DNA of 64,000 bases from Heterobilharzia americana (lineage: Eukaryota > Platyhelminthes > Trematoda > Strigeidida > Schistosomatidae). The stretch is taken from assembly GCA_944470555.2 (NCBI GenBank), contig OX104127.1, positions 52,566,934 through 52,630,933 on the forward strand, given 5' to 3'. Positions 46,230 through 58,044 of the stretch are shown here, in pieces. Each line of letters begins with the position of its first letter. Within the stretch, counting starts at the first letter, position 1. The position numbers and the translations under genes are program-made. The notes under the pieces were generated by a model. That model made no database searches. It was not told the DNA's origin and was given only the letters and a program-made list of their open reading frames with translations.

Positions 46230-49200
46230 CCATTTCAAATGGTTAAAATGATAAGAATTTTGTTCCTACTGGTGAATAAATGGGTATATTTCGTCAGTTA
46301 ATTGAGCACAACAAATCTTGCTTTTTTGAATTAAACCGTAAGATTTAACTGCTAGCATTTAAAAAGTATCTTTAAGTTGCTGAAATCAAACAGAATCTAT
46401 CTTTTCTAGACTAACACGTTCAATTGGCAGGCTGTGAGTGAATAAGTTTGATGGAAGCTTTTCAGTAATAGAGAAAGATGATCACCTGTTGAGGCTCTGA
46501 TAAACTTTAAACTTCAATCTTGGTTGTGCTGCGTTCTTTCGAGTGCATGAATTAATAATATAACTTCTAATTTTCTTTCTAGACAGATCAGTGATAATCA
46601 CTTTATGATGAGATAAGACTTCAGTGTTCCTCCGTGTGTGGGGCCATGGCCCGTCTTGGAGAAGTATTGTGTCAATATAAGTTTCCTTTGATCGTTATAT
46701 CACTGGTTGTACACATGTTCCGGTTAGCCGTTTCTCGATCTAACCTCTGACCTCTTAGTTGTTTATCCCTTTTTAATTGGCTTGTAGATTCAGTCTTTAC
46801 CTGTGTATCTATTGATAGCTGATTGACTTCAATTCCAAGCGTCTATGAAATTTTGTATTTCCTCTGTTTCAGATCTCTATTTTTTAGTCAGTTAATTAAT
46901 TTTCATATTTGTCGACATGCCCTGACATAAGAGAAGATGGTGTTGATCCGGTTAGTGAACTTTCCTGGCTGATGTGAGTGTTCTGTAACTACTGTCGCCA
47001 GTTGCTAGTATATTTCCAAGAGTTTCACACACCTAAGTATCTACACAAAACTCATTATTACAGTGAATTGTCTTCAAAATTACTTCAAAGCGTAATTCAT
47101 AAAATAATTTTTATCACAGAGACAAAATTCTATAGTTTATTTGCACCCTTCAATTTTGAAGATTACAATCATATAATAATCCATGTCCAGAACATAATTT
47201 CCTTTCGACAGTATCTGGTCAGTATCACATTAACCTTCAAAAGAGACAGCAGCACTAGTATATAACTTCTTAGTGAAGATATGCACATAGAAATAATTAC
47301 ATGAAATTTCATATCTATAGGGATTTCTTCAAAACTGTTACCAGTTTTTTTGGAAACGTTTGTCGATGTTATTTGTATTTGAACATTCTGTTATCCTTTA
47401 ATTAGTTTACTTTTTCACTTTTACACAGTTTTACCTGATCAAACATCAGTTTTTCATATGAATCGAAAAGGCATAATTTTGTTTGTTGGATGAAGGTAAT
47501 AAAACACACGTCAGCTGCCTGCCGTTCGTCTCCATCCTGCTCAGTAGATGGTGATGGTCAACCTTCCAGCTTGGCAGTCACATTGCAAAATGATTAGCAC
47601 TTAGAAAGAGTCAACACAAAGTTGGCTACCCTTAGATAACCAATCAACATATTGATGTTTGTTAAACTTTTGTTGTTGAAATCAACTTTGATAAAAGATA
47701 CAAAGTCGAGTGCTTAAAAACCTTTCGATTACATGGAATCAATCGATGATTATTACTTCATTATGATATATCATCAAATACTGAGGAAAAGTCAATAGGT
47801 GCGGGCAAAAAGGTTTTCATCGAATTTTGTCTCATTGTTTTATTTTAGCTTCTGGCTCATAACATTTTGGTTTCATGCAGGGAAACAAAGTTGAAACCTT
47901 TACAGATTATAAGTTATCTCAGTAAAAGACAAAGCAAGATTGGTTGAAGTAGAATCCTAATAGATAGGTGTAAAACGTTTTTAATATTCTCAGTCCTACT
48001 CCTCTAAAGTGTAAAATGTTCACTACAGTAGACGAAAAACATTTTGCCATGTTTCAAGTCCATCGAAGGAGGTGCCATCTTCTGAGATAAAACATAGCAA
48101 CATTGTTTGACATTTATCTTTCTTAAAGCCTGCTGTACGTGGCAATTTGCTGACAAAATGTGTCTATTACGTATTATACTCATTGGCAACAAACGATATA
48201 TATATTTATCTGAATAATTTTCTGTGTAAGATGGCTAGTTAGACTTTTCATTGCGATTACTGTATTCTGCTGGAATATATTCACCAGTGTTCAAGCAGGT
48301 GAAGCGGTAATGACACTGAGCTGTCTGGGGCCATAAAACTACTAATTAAAAAGATTTCTGACAAACTAACTATTACACCACTCTGCGTTTATAATGAAGT
48401 GAAACCCTTTGAAGAATGTTGTAAACAGTAGAATGGATAAATAAAATGGAGGAAATCTCTGCTATTTGAACAAGTTTGAGCTAATGCTTTCACCTTCTTA
48501 AGTTATGTAATTATATGGCCGACTATATCATTCGAGAATTAAACTAGGTAAATAAGTGACTTAGACAGCACCATTTCACAGACACTTAGTGAACACATTC
48601 TATTCATTATCATAACGTAGAATTTCATCCCTACTAGTGTTTGAAAATCTCTGTAATCATATACTGTAGGATTTCAGCCATAAGATTAGCTTGTACGCAT
48701 TTTTTTACTAAGTGAGGAATGGAAAAACTGAAGATGTGAATTCTTCTTGTCTAAACGCCAGCTACTAACATCGGCAAATTTTTTCTCAGTATAAGAAATT
48801 AAAAAAACTGAAACAAGTTTGTAGTTTTCTTAGTTATAAAAATAACAATCTTAAAAATAGTTGTGGCATGAGATAATATCATTTTTTTAATGTTGATACT
48901 GAACAAGTTCATTTACATAAATCATGCAATTTAACGCTTTCTGGTTGCAATCTAGTTCTCAAAAATACCAGCATTATATTGTATATGTACGCCCAAATTT
49001 CAATGCAAGTTTTTCAAAAAGAGCAATATATTCTCTACACTTTGAGATGGTATGCTAAAATTCCACTTTCCCCTGACATCATGACAGTAGACACTTAGAT
49101 CAGAATTAACTTTGTTGACAGTTTATACAGTAATATTTTCTATGCTAATGATATATATATATATATTTATGAAAACCTACTCGATTTATTGCAACTTAAG

Positions 49201-49450
49201 TCAGAGTGGTTTTTGCTTCTCTACTAATCATTTAGTGTATCATATCCTCTGTGACAACTAATTAGTAACAAGATGAATAGCTCGGTAACACCGTCTCTGA
49301 CTGTATTAATGCGCTAAGAATGTTTGAATCTCAGAGGGAGAATCAGTAATCTCAAGGTTGTAAACAAGCAATGCTGATGGATGGTTTCTGTCAATTAATT
49401 TCAGCCAATTACCAGCAATTAAAGTTCATTGTCTTGCTGAAACTGTTAAC
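46230..49450. other. 3.2 kb without a recognised feature
   Basis: AT-rich DNA. The segments 46600-46960 and 47500-47640 are less AT-rich and may be unrecognised repeats, but nothing in them can be named. Confidence 0.45.
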
Positions 49451-49454
49451 CTGA

Positions 49455-49540
49455 CCACTATATTCCGAAATGATGGATAGAATTCGACCACCACTCAGGA
49501 CTAGACAACGTGAAATTAGCTACGCTACCTAATTATTCAC
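49455..49540 (+). repeat. Fragment of the inverted-repeat element seen at 52.2-52.6 kb
   Basis: tgatggatagaattcgacc and ctcaggactagacaacgtga match the right arm of the element at 52163-52622 (tgattggtagaattcggtc, ctcagaactagacaacgtga). Confidence 0.6.
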
Positions 49541-49959
49541 TCAGTTTGGAATTGAAACAATGAAGTTAGTCAGATGATAGAAACAGTATGCAAATTTAGA
49601 TGCGATTGAAATAAGTTAACTATGGAATATAGTCTACAGTTTTCGCAACACGTATAGCTTTCAGCAAAGCACTATAGGATTAATGAAGATAGTTATTACA
49701 CGTATATAGGTAACTACAGGAAAATTTCCTAGCTCCAAACATGACGCAACCCAACCCATCAGAGCAGCAACTTAGCGTACATGGAAAATCAAACCACTTC
49801 CAAAATACTTATACTGACAACATTAAGCAAATTCGGTTAGTTTCCTTCAGAAAGATACAAATATTATTCTCAATTCCTTCTACTTATGGATATTTTTGTC
49901 ATAAAGCCCTTCATAAAAACAACGATAATGACTTTCTTCGAGCAGAAAAAGGATAGAAT

Positions 49960-50135
49960 TTTGAGGAAATGTCACAAATAGTATTCATAGATGGTGGCTT
50001 TAAATGATTCTGAGGACGCACATCTCAGTTTAATCTATTTACTGTCGGTGAGTGATGTCGTTCCTATAGAGATCTGTATCTAGCATCCATCTCTTCCAAA
50101 CATAGGGCGTTGTTCTCACAGCAGACTACATGCTA
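49960..50135 (-). repeat. Degenerate SINE family A fragment, minus strand
   Basis: gtcggtgagtgatgtcgttc and the following 60 bases align loosely to the minus-strand SINE A at 40160-40235. The ribozyme region is not recognisable. Confidence 0.4.
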
Positions 50136-50139
50136 AATA

Positions 50140-50670
50140 CTTAGATAATTAAAAGTGAGACGGTATTCAACAATCATTTACCTAATACCTTATTGTAGCG
50201 TGTTACGTGTAATATAATAGGTGGGATAAATCATCGGACAGTCAACATTTGTCATTTTCCCTTCACACTATTAAGATTCCCTAAAGGTTAAATCCGCATA
50301 AGAAAGTTATGTTAGGAAAGATTTAGTGCTTACGAAGAATATATAAACGAAGATTTAAAACTAAGAAATAGTGATGAAATATAATTCTTGACTTCAACAC
50401 GTTCACACACACTGTAAAGAGAACTAGTTAAGTTTGGTGGATGAACTGAAATTGTGGAACACACGTCAAGAGTAAAGCAGTAGGCTTCGTTTACAGTGGT
50501 AATATTTTTAAGCAAACTGCATGTTCAGAGTTTGGAAAGAATTTCCAGGAAAACGCCATGGAGGAAGACAAAAGTAATCTGCTCAAAAGTGATCCCAGAC
50601 AGCTTAACAAGATAGTAACTCATTGCTACGATGATAAGATATGAATAATACTAAAAATGACAGTTAATTT
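50140..50670. other. No recognised feature
   Basis: AT-rich sequence. Confidence 0.5.
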
Positions 50671-50674
50671 TAGT

Positions 50675-50930
50675 GATCACTCGGTGGTGTAGTGGATAAC
50701 GCTCTCACGTTTGAAGCGATCGCTCCTGAGTCCGAGCCCCGGTAGAAACAACATCACTCACTAGGAGGCAGGTAAATCCAGCTGACGAGTCCGGAATAGA
50801 ATGAAATGCACATCCGGGATTTCACTGCTAGGCACTGCCTATCATTACTGTATATAATTAAAACACGGGCAATATCGAGGCATCCGCACAGGAGCCCATA
50901 TGCTAACAGAGACTGATCAACTAGGTCCAA
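50675..50930 (+). repeat. SINE family A (Sm-alpha-like), best plus-strand copy
   Basis: A tRNA-like head (box A tggtgtagtgg at about 50685, box-B-like gagtccgagcccc), the block caacatcactcactagg, a hammerhead ribozyme (50771-50823), then ctgctaggcactgcctatc and the tail gcaatatcgaggcatccgc with acaggagcccatatgc. The structure, a pol III-type promoter followed by a minimal hammerhead, matches what is known of the schistosome Sm-alpha SINE. Confidence 0.85.
50771..50823 (+). ncRNA. Sm-alpha-type hammerhead ribozyme, core intact
   Basis: Stem I is AAATCCAG (50774-50781) with CGGGATTT (50815-50822), seven of eight pairs. The core CTGACGA (50782-50788) fits CUGANGA. Stem II GTCC/GAAT is weakened, with one G-U and one mismatch. 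GAAA is at 50803-50806, stem III TGCACA has one mismatch, and the cleavage triplet ATC ends at 50814. All core nucleotides are present, so cleavage is possible but probably slow. Confidence 0.82.
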
Positions 50931-50934
50931 TCAA

Positions 50935-51285
50935 CGACGGTGTCATACAAGCAATAATACTAGAATTAAGCAAGCTTACACAGTGTGTGAAAGGTCATAT
51001 GATTTATGAAGCTAATGTGAGTGGAACTCAGATAATCAGTGGTGTAAAATGTAGAGTAACAAAAAGAACAACAAAAACCCGACTTGTATGAGTCGATACT
51101 CATATTTAAAAACACAATGATTGTCAACAAAGCAAAAGTCTTCAGCATGATAGGCACAGACTGATAGCTGTTTCTTTCTGAACACAGATGTTTGGTTCTA
51201 TTTGTTTAATGGTTTACGCTTCAGTAAAACATAGCAACTTCGAATTATTTTGAACAATTTCTGAATACTGGTTTCATGTTCATTT
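50935..51285. other. No recognised feature
   Basis: An open frame at 50900-51091 starts within the SINE A tail and shows no domain. Confidence 0.5.
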
Positions 51286-51289
51286 TTAG

Positions 51290-51605
51290 TTTAAATGATA
51301 AGCAATAGCTCTGTTGAGGAATTTCCTATCTCTCAGTTGCAAATTCCTTGCAACATGCTTAGGCATACTGCCACAAACCCTTCTTACTGTTCGTTCAACG
51401 TACGCCCTCTGATACTTACATGTGAATTGGTAGATGCAGTTGGAGTTAACATGAAGAAGGGAACTGTCAGTCTTTGATTATCTTATTGATCAATTCGTTC
51501 GGTAGTGTGATTAACCTGCAGCTGGATAAGTCCTTTCTAAGGTGGCTTTTACTCTGTAATTAGTCCTACTGGAAATATCATCACATTTGAAACCGAGATT
51601 TATGA
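51290..51605 (-). pseudogene. Penelope-like endonuclease, N-terminal half, inverted
   Basis: Minus-strand reading: INLGFKCDDIS (the FKGD-type block), VKATLERTYPAAG, then after a frameshift NCIYQFTCKYQRAYVERTVRRVCGSM, which is the GIY-YIG core (Y-V-x-R-T with Glu in place of Gly/Ile positions) and PKHVARNL. It is upstream in element order but lies inverted and left of the sense-oriented C-terminal half at 51636. Confidence 0.75.
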
Positions 51606-51635
51606 AAACAAATCAGGTCAACTTGGCTAATACTT

Positions 51636-51842
51636 GCAGGTAACAAACACACATCTCCATCTGTTGCTAAACGCATACTAGAAAATTGGTACAGCAATGA
51701 CATAAAAACAGCTTTAAAAGTACTACATAAGCGTGGCCAGAGACAAGAGGTTAAAATTATTCAGGCCCTTGCCATCCGTAAATTCAAATCCCTTTTATGT
51801 ATACAAAAACAATTCCTACTCACGTTGAACCTACCTTGGTGA
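51636..51842 (+). pseudogene. Penelope-like endonuclease, C-terminal end
   Basis: Sixty-eight codons without interruption, then TGA (51840-51842): AGNKHTSPSVAKRILENWY, KTALKVLHKRGQRQEV, KIIQALAIRKFKSLLCIQKQ, ending LTLNLPW. The block EALxIRxFKPxLCxQK with a terminal LPW is characteristic of PLE endonuclease ends. It is intact as far as it goes, so this is among the better-preserved pieces of PLE in the window. Confidence 0.85.
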
Positions 51843-52014
51843 TAATGACTTTTATTTTAAACAAAGATTGATGTGATTTAGATTTAAGTTTTACTCTGTG
51901 TTTTCTATTCTCATGTTTTCCACCGGGAAATTTCAAATAAAGAGTTCGACAAATCCACGTGAGATCATATTTGTTCGAAATATATGAGGCTAGTACATCA
52001 CATGTTTCAAATAA

Positions 52015-52165
52015 TATTCCTCTCTGGAAAGGATCCCTGGAACTATGTTTTGCGCTTGTTGGCACTTGTCAGCAAGGCGCGTCTGCAACCTCAGTGGAAC
52101 TGATGTTCCACCTTAAACTCGAACCCGCGTCACGCAGTTAGCGACTTTATCACTTAGCCATATAT
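52015..52165 (-). repeat. SINE family C, minus strand
   Basis: On the minus strand: box A tggctaagtgataa, box B gggttcgagt, gttgcagacgcgccttg, a hammerhead-like block (CTGACAA, GTG..CGC, then AAAA in place of GAAA) and ttccagggatcc. It is the minus partner of the C copy inside the inverted-repeat element. Confidence 0.65.
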
Positions 52166-52622
52166 TGATTGGTCATGGTTGAGCAACCAATTCCATGTTG
52201 TCTAGTCCTAAGTGCAGACCGAATGCTGTCGATCATATCTGCAAAATGGCCACCAAGCTAAGAGGCTCAACAATGCTTTGCACATTAGTAGGTGACCTTC
52301 AGCAGGAGGTCACTCTCGACGCCAATAACTCAGTAGTAAAGTTGCTGACTACAATACTGGGTGACACGCGTTCGAATCTCAGGCGGGACATCACTTCCGT
52401 TTGGGTTGCAGATGCGCCTTACTGACGGGTGTCCACAAGCACGAAACTTATTTCCAGGGATTCCTATCGACTGCCTCCAACCAGGTAACATCTATCACTG
52501 TGCACTACGATAATGAGCCTCCTAGCCCAGTGGCTACATTGTAAAAATGATTGGTAGAATTCGGTCTGTACTCAGAACTAGACAACGTGAGATCGCTTGC
52601 TCTCCCATGACCAATCAATATA
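52163..52622. mobile_element. 460-bp element with about 120-bp inverted repeats, SINE C inside
   Basis: The left arm (52163-52285) and right arm (52500-52622) are inverted relatives: tattgattggtcatgg on the left matches ccatgaccaatcaata on the right, and gttgtctagtcctaagtgc on the left matches the reverse of gtactcagaactagacaac. The middle holds a plus-strand SINE C with box B cgttcgaatc (about 52371) and a hammerhead-like block. There is no transposase gene, so it is either a non-autonomous foldback/MITE-like element or a pair of facing repeats. Confidence 0.65.
52422..52460 (+). ncRNA. Hammerhead-like fold in SINE C
   Basis: CTGACGG (52422-52428; A9 changed to G), stem II GTG/CAC (52429-52431 with 52440-52442), GAAA (52443-52446), then ttatttccagggattcc. 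The layout and the downstream cagggattcc match the SINE A hammerhead, but the core change means it is probably inactive. Confidence 0.55.
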
Positions 52623-52629
52623 CGTATTA

Positions 52630-53425
52630 GTCTTCTCGTTACTCTGTTTAAATTATTTTTTTGCTGAAATCTTTCGATACTGATTTATTTAGGCATTTTT
52701 TACTGATTCTCTGCTTTCTTTTTGTCAATGGCTAGTTTCAAATATTAAACGTCTTCAACCATTTAGATACATCTGATACCATGATGTTCATAAAATAAAG
52801 TTTTGGAATAATTTCAGGGACAGCGATGCTTCTGCACTGCAAAATTGCTAGCTTGCTTGCTAGAAACTTACCTTAGTTAACTGGTGATTTTTTTTATATG
52901 ACCTTTAGAAATGTGCCTGATACAACCTTTTTAATGCACTCGTGGCATATGTGAATCAACCATACATATTTTACAATAAAAGAGGCAAGTTTTTGAAATA
53001 TTTTTCCTTATACCGTATGGCTGCAGAAATGATAAACAATGGCATAAAATTGCATAGCCACATAATGACGAAGTATTCTTAAGGCAACATGATTGAAAAC
53101 TTATCAACCTATTAGTGCGACGAAATCGTAGCTGCATTTATCTGTTTGCAAAGCATAAGCACAAACAACCTTAGAATAAGTGTATTCCAGAAGTATTTAG
53201 TTTATTTTAGTCGAAAATGACATGCATGTATAACTGAATAGTGAGAGATGGAAGCGAACAAATGAAAATATAATCTAGAAAACAGACAGGAAGAAGAAAT
53301 GTGTAAGTGATAAATTTAAAATTATCTGATAAACGAATATATTACTTTCCTATCGTGAAATTATAACTTAGAGTCATCTAATAATACATTAGTAAATTAT
53401 TCTTCCCTATTTGATAGCCAACATC
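52630..53425. other. No recognised feature
   Basis: AT-rich sequence. Confidence 0.5.
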
Positions 53426-53429
53426 ACAT

Positions 53430-56400
53430 AGTTGACTAGTTCACAAGTTACTAGCCAGTCTTAAGTCCAGATAAAGAGGGAAGGTTGGACAGACAGCTAG
53501 CAAACCCATTTCGGAAAACCGACCCAACCGCTACAGAAACTTCAAAGCATAGGCAAAATATAAAAAATAAAAACAAACTTATTCCTCTATAGAATCGGAG
53601 AGACGAAATGACACCGGTTGGTGAAAGTCTCTGGGAAGCCAATTGACCGGTGTGTCTTCTCTCGATGAAAGCGAAAATAGGGATGGAGGCATGGAATGTC
53701 CGCTATAGCAAGGCTGCACAGATTACAAACGTTATGAGGAGGTGTGGCACAGAAGTACTAGGAATCTGCGAAAGTAGGTGGAATGGAAGTAGACCCTCCA
53801 AACTGTCAACTGGAGAGGAGTCAATAATCTACTCCGAGATTGTCACCCTCACGACAACAACGAGCTGACTGAGTTTCGGAGTGGTTATCATGATGGCCGC
53901 AACAGCATCGAAGGTTGGCATGCAGTGAGAGCCAATCTCCTCCACGATCACGATCATGACAGTAAGATTCAAATCAAAAGGAAAGAAGGACACAATCATA
54001 CAATGCTACGACGTCATGCACCTACAAATAATGCAGACCAAGCGAAGAATGAGGAGCTCTACAAACAACTGCAATGACTGATGGACAAGATCTCAGTTGA
54101 CAGCATCAAAATTCTAATGTGTGGGCTGACATGAATGCAAAACTGTGTGGGGAAAATACAGGAAGACTCGGTGAACTGATGAATGAGAATGGAGAACTGT
54201 TTGTAGATTTCTGCACATTCAACTACTCAGTGATTGGAGGTGAGGCAGTTTGTGCAAACACAAGGATATTCACAAAGCGAGTGACATGGATTTGATTTCA
54301 CCACCAGATGGACACACTACACTAAAAATCAGATCGACTTCATCTGAATGTGAAGAAAGTGTAGATGCAGTCTACTGGACACAAGATCGATGAGATCAGT
54401 AAGAGGAGCGAATGAAGGTTGACACCACTCACTATCTAGTGCAAGGAACCAAATCACGCTGAAGGCCTTCAAGGAAGTTGATGATAGACCACAGTTCAAG
54501 TTCAACACCCAGAAACTGACGGACAAGACTACAAATGACATCTTCACGTCAACCATCAAGATAAAATGGGAGGTATCGAGCAGCATCCCTTAAGGAACCT
54601 GCTTGGAAGAACACTGGAACTCTCTGGAGGAAATGTGGAAAGAAACCTACATAATTGGATTTGGAAGTAAGAGGGAACAAGATAAGAAATGTATCTCGAC
54701 GGACATATGGAAGCTGATAGAGGATGGAGAGTAAGATGGTGAAGCAGAAGATATATCAGTGCAAGGATCCATAACGAGAAGAGGAACTGAGTGCAATGTA
54801 TAAAATACTGGACAAAAAAGTGAGGGGGAGTTCGCGGGAAGACAAAAAACACTTCCACAACGTGCTGACAAGTGAAGCATAACAGGCATCTGGTAGGAGA
54901 CAGAGACCTGACAACGTTGTGTCAAATAACCAGGTTACTATCGGGGAAGATATCAACACAGATGAAACCAATAAAAGATGATGACGGAAATTTATTGACC
55001 AAAGAAGAGAAACAAAGGAAACAAAATAATGGTTTGGCCACTCCAAAAAACTCTTGAATCGACCAACGCCTGCACTTCGTTCAGAAATACCACCTGCAAC
55101 CACAGAACTACGAGTGGACACAAATTCTCTGACAAAAGTCCAGTCCTGAACGTCATAAAGCCACTGAAACACAGGAAAGCAGCAGGACTAAATGGAATCC
55201 CGCCAGAAGCACAGACAGCATACACAGGGACAACAGCAGACATGCTCACACCACTATTGCAGAAGAACTGGAAAGAAGGAAGGGTACCTGGCGATTGGAA
55301 GAATGGCTACCTTGTCAAACTCCCGAAGAAGGGCGACCTAAGTCTTTTTCAAGAACTGGCGCCGAATCATGCTGCTGTCCGCCCCAAGCAAAATATTAAG
55401 CCGCACCATCCTGGAGAGACTAAAAGATGCGCTGGATTCAAAACTACCACCAGAACAGACTGGCTGGCTTCAGGAAGAACAAATCATGTGCGGACCAAAT
55501 TGCAACGCTACGCTACACATCATCATAGAAGAGAAAATAGAATGGCAGTCAACTCTCTACCTTACTTCAAATTCATCGACTTAGAAAAGGCCTTCTAGAA
55601 GTAATTAGTCAAGCAGCTGCTTCAGCACTACGGATTACCACAAACTTTTATCAACTTTATTCAACAACTATATGAAGGCGCCACACGACAAGTAATTCAG
55701 GTCGGAAAACTGAATGACGCCTTCGAAGTGAAGACAAGAAAGAAGAAAGACAAGGTTTCCGCACACTGTCACCGATCATCTTTCTGACTGTTGCCCACTG
55801 GATCAAGCAGTCAACCGTGAGGAGCGGGAAGATGCGCATACGATGTTACACGGATGAGAAGGTATTAGAAGATTTGGATCTCGCCAGTGATCATATTTGT
55901 CTATTGTCTTATCACACAAACTCGAAGATCTACAGGAGAAAACTAACAAGTTGACAGAAGACGCAGGACAGAGAAAGCCGGAATTCAAGTGAACGTGGAG
56001 AAGACAGAGGTGATGAAGATACCCAACCAACAACACCAACACCAACAACAACAACAAGCAATAATCACCATCAACGGCAGAAACCTAAAGGAAGTAGCTT
56101 CTTTCACCTATCTGGGCAGCATCGTTTCAACTACATGCGGCACAGACTAGGACATCAAAGCCAGACAGGATCGGAAAAGCAAGATAGGCCTTCATTAACG
56201 TGAAACCAGTTTAAAGATCTTCCGCACTCAGCACAAAGAACAAGATCTGGGGTTTTCAACACTAGTTCCGTCAAGTCAGTGCTTCGTTGTGATGCTTCAG
56301 AAATTTGGCGCGTCACGAAAAGCATTTCCAACAAACTTCAGATATTCATCAACAGCTGCGTGCGCTGGCTCGATAGTGAAGATGGAGATCATATGGCTAG

Positions 56401-56757
56401 AATAATAATAATAAACAACAAGGAACTCTGACCTGGAGACGAACCAACAAAGCAAGAACCTATCGCTCAACGAATGTGCAAATGTAAGTGGAGAAGGATT
56501 GAATTGGGCATACACTGAGAATGCCGTTTGGGGACATCACTTGCCAGGCCAGGCCCTCAAGTGGAATCCAAATGGAGAAAGGATGAGTTATGCGTTCGAG
56601 GCGAGGATGACATAGAGGAGACCGTGTGAGGAAGAAATGAGAGCTTCTGGGTTATTTTGGAACCAGGTTCACAAGATTGCAGAGAACAGAGTGGAATGGA
56701 GGCGTGCTACTGAAGGCCTATGTTCCACTAGGAACCCATGAGAAAATAATAATAATT
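53430..56757 (+). mobile_element. Nearly full-length RTE element, decayed, plus strand
   Basis: About 3.3 kb colinear with the 6.85-10.10 kb element: the 5' leader (gttcacaagttactagccag), endonuclease, RT, C-terminal region and an aataataataatt tail. The flanks gatagccaac (before) and gatacccacaac (after) may be an eroded target-site duplication, but this is weak. It is older than the 6.85 kb copy by its load of stops. Confidence 0.9.
53650..56740 (+). pseudogene. RTE endonuclease-RT pseudogene
   Basis: Readable pieces in order: MKAKIGMEAWNVRYSKAAQ and GICESRWNGSRPSKLSTGE (endonuclease, about 53660-53820), a central region (about 54470-54900), RNTTCNHRTT to KAAGLNGIPPEAQ (about 55090-55215), WKNGYLVKLPKKGDL (about 55290) and FIDLEKAF (about 55575). 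The catalytic FADD is LASD in this copy (about 55880). The TYLG block (about 56105) and the C-terminal W-rich part (about 56600-56720) follow. The loss of the active-site aspartate and the many frameshifts show it is dead. Confidence 0.85.
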
Positions 56758-56759
56758 CG

Positions 56760-58040
56760 ATACCCACAACTAACGAAAATTTCACTATAATTGAAAAGAA
56801 TGACCTAATCTAGGTCACATAGTCATAAATTTTAAAAGGATTTTCTTGTTTAATATTAGTCCAATTAAACAAAGTTTACTTTTGTTCAGTTTCAATTAGA
56901 CTGACATTGAAAAAGATGCAACTGTACAACACAATCTACATTCAACTAATGAAATAATAATTTTAACAACGATGAAAGGAAACTCAACTGTCATTAGTGA
57001 TTAAAATATGAATGGTTCTTTATTTTCTACCAAATAGATGGTAGAAAATTATTGATACTGAAAAAAGCATGTATATCACTTATATCAGCCATTGTGAACA
57101 AAATGTTTTCGGACATTTCGCAATGTAGTTACGCTGTTCGTTATTATTCAGAAGCCATTTGACTGGACAAAGAATATTCTTTTCGATAACTTCTTCTTCA
57201 TGTTCTACAGTTATATGTATAGATTGAGGAATTTGGCAGTAGCAATATAGAAATTCCGGCGATAAGTTTGTTGATATTATACTGCAAATTTTAACTGGAC
57301 AGATCCCATTATGCTACAAAACCATTCAGACTGCAACTACTCCACGGCGAAACAGGGTGCAGTATACAAGGTGTCTGTAATTTCTGCAACAAGTAGCCTA
57401 ACTTCATATTCTTGAGGCAGTATAAGTTCCATCAAAATTGCGGAAATACCTACTTAGTTACTTATAGATAACCTAGAACTTAGATCATACAATGGGATGT
57501 CAACACCAACTTGAAGATATCGATATATTCCAGCATGTTTTCATGAATAAAACAAATTTTTAGTAGTATTAAATCAGCAAAATATAAAAGTTTCGAATAA
57601 TCGAGAAATTCCCCTTACAACTCAAAGGGCACTTGAGTGAATATTCTTCTCGATAACTTCTTCTTCACCTCCTACACATATGCGTACATACTGGAGAATT
57701 ATGCGTCAACAATACAGAGATTACGTTTATTAGTTTTTAATAATATCATGCAGTTGAGGCAGTCAAGTGAAAAACGTCGTGTAAGAACATTCATGATAGA
57801 ATCATCAATTCCGAATGATTACACGGCTTATACAATACTATGAGGTGATAGTTTATTCAAACAATTGGAAGTTATTTCTGACAACAAGATGAAATAAGCT
57901 GAAAAGGATAAAATAGGTTAAGAGAATTTATCAAAATTATTTCGGATTATAGAGAATAAGGCATATCTACAGTAGAGGGTTAGGTTATCTGGGGCACAGT
58001 GCCAACGAATTGTTGCATCCCGAATTGAGCCACAATAATT
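56760..58040. other. No recognised feature
   Basis: AT-rich sequence. The block gaatattctt..tcgataacttcttctt occurs twice (about 57170 and 57640), a small unexplained duplication. Confidence 0.5.
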
Positions 58041-58044
58041 TGAA

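Noticed and set aside
52195..52425. Open frame of 76 codons at 52.2 kb
   Set aside because: It runs across an inverted-repeat arm and SINE C; the composition is that of the repeat and no domain is seen.
54329..55249. Minus-strand open frames at 54.3-55.2 kb
   Set aside because: They are antisense shadows of the plus-strand RTE copy.
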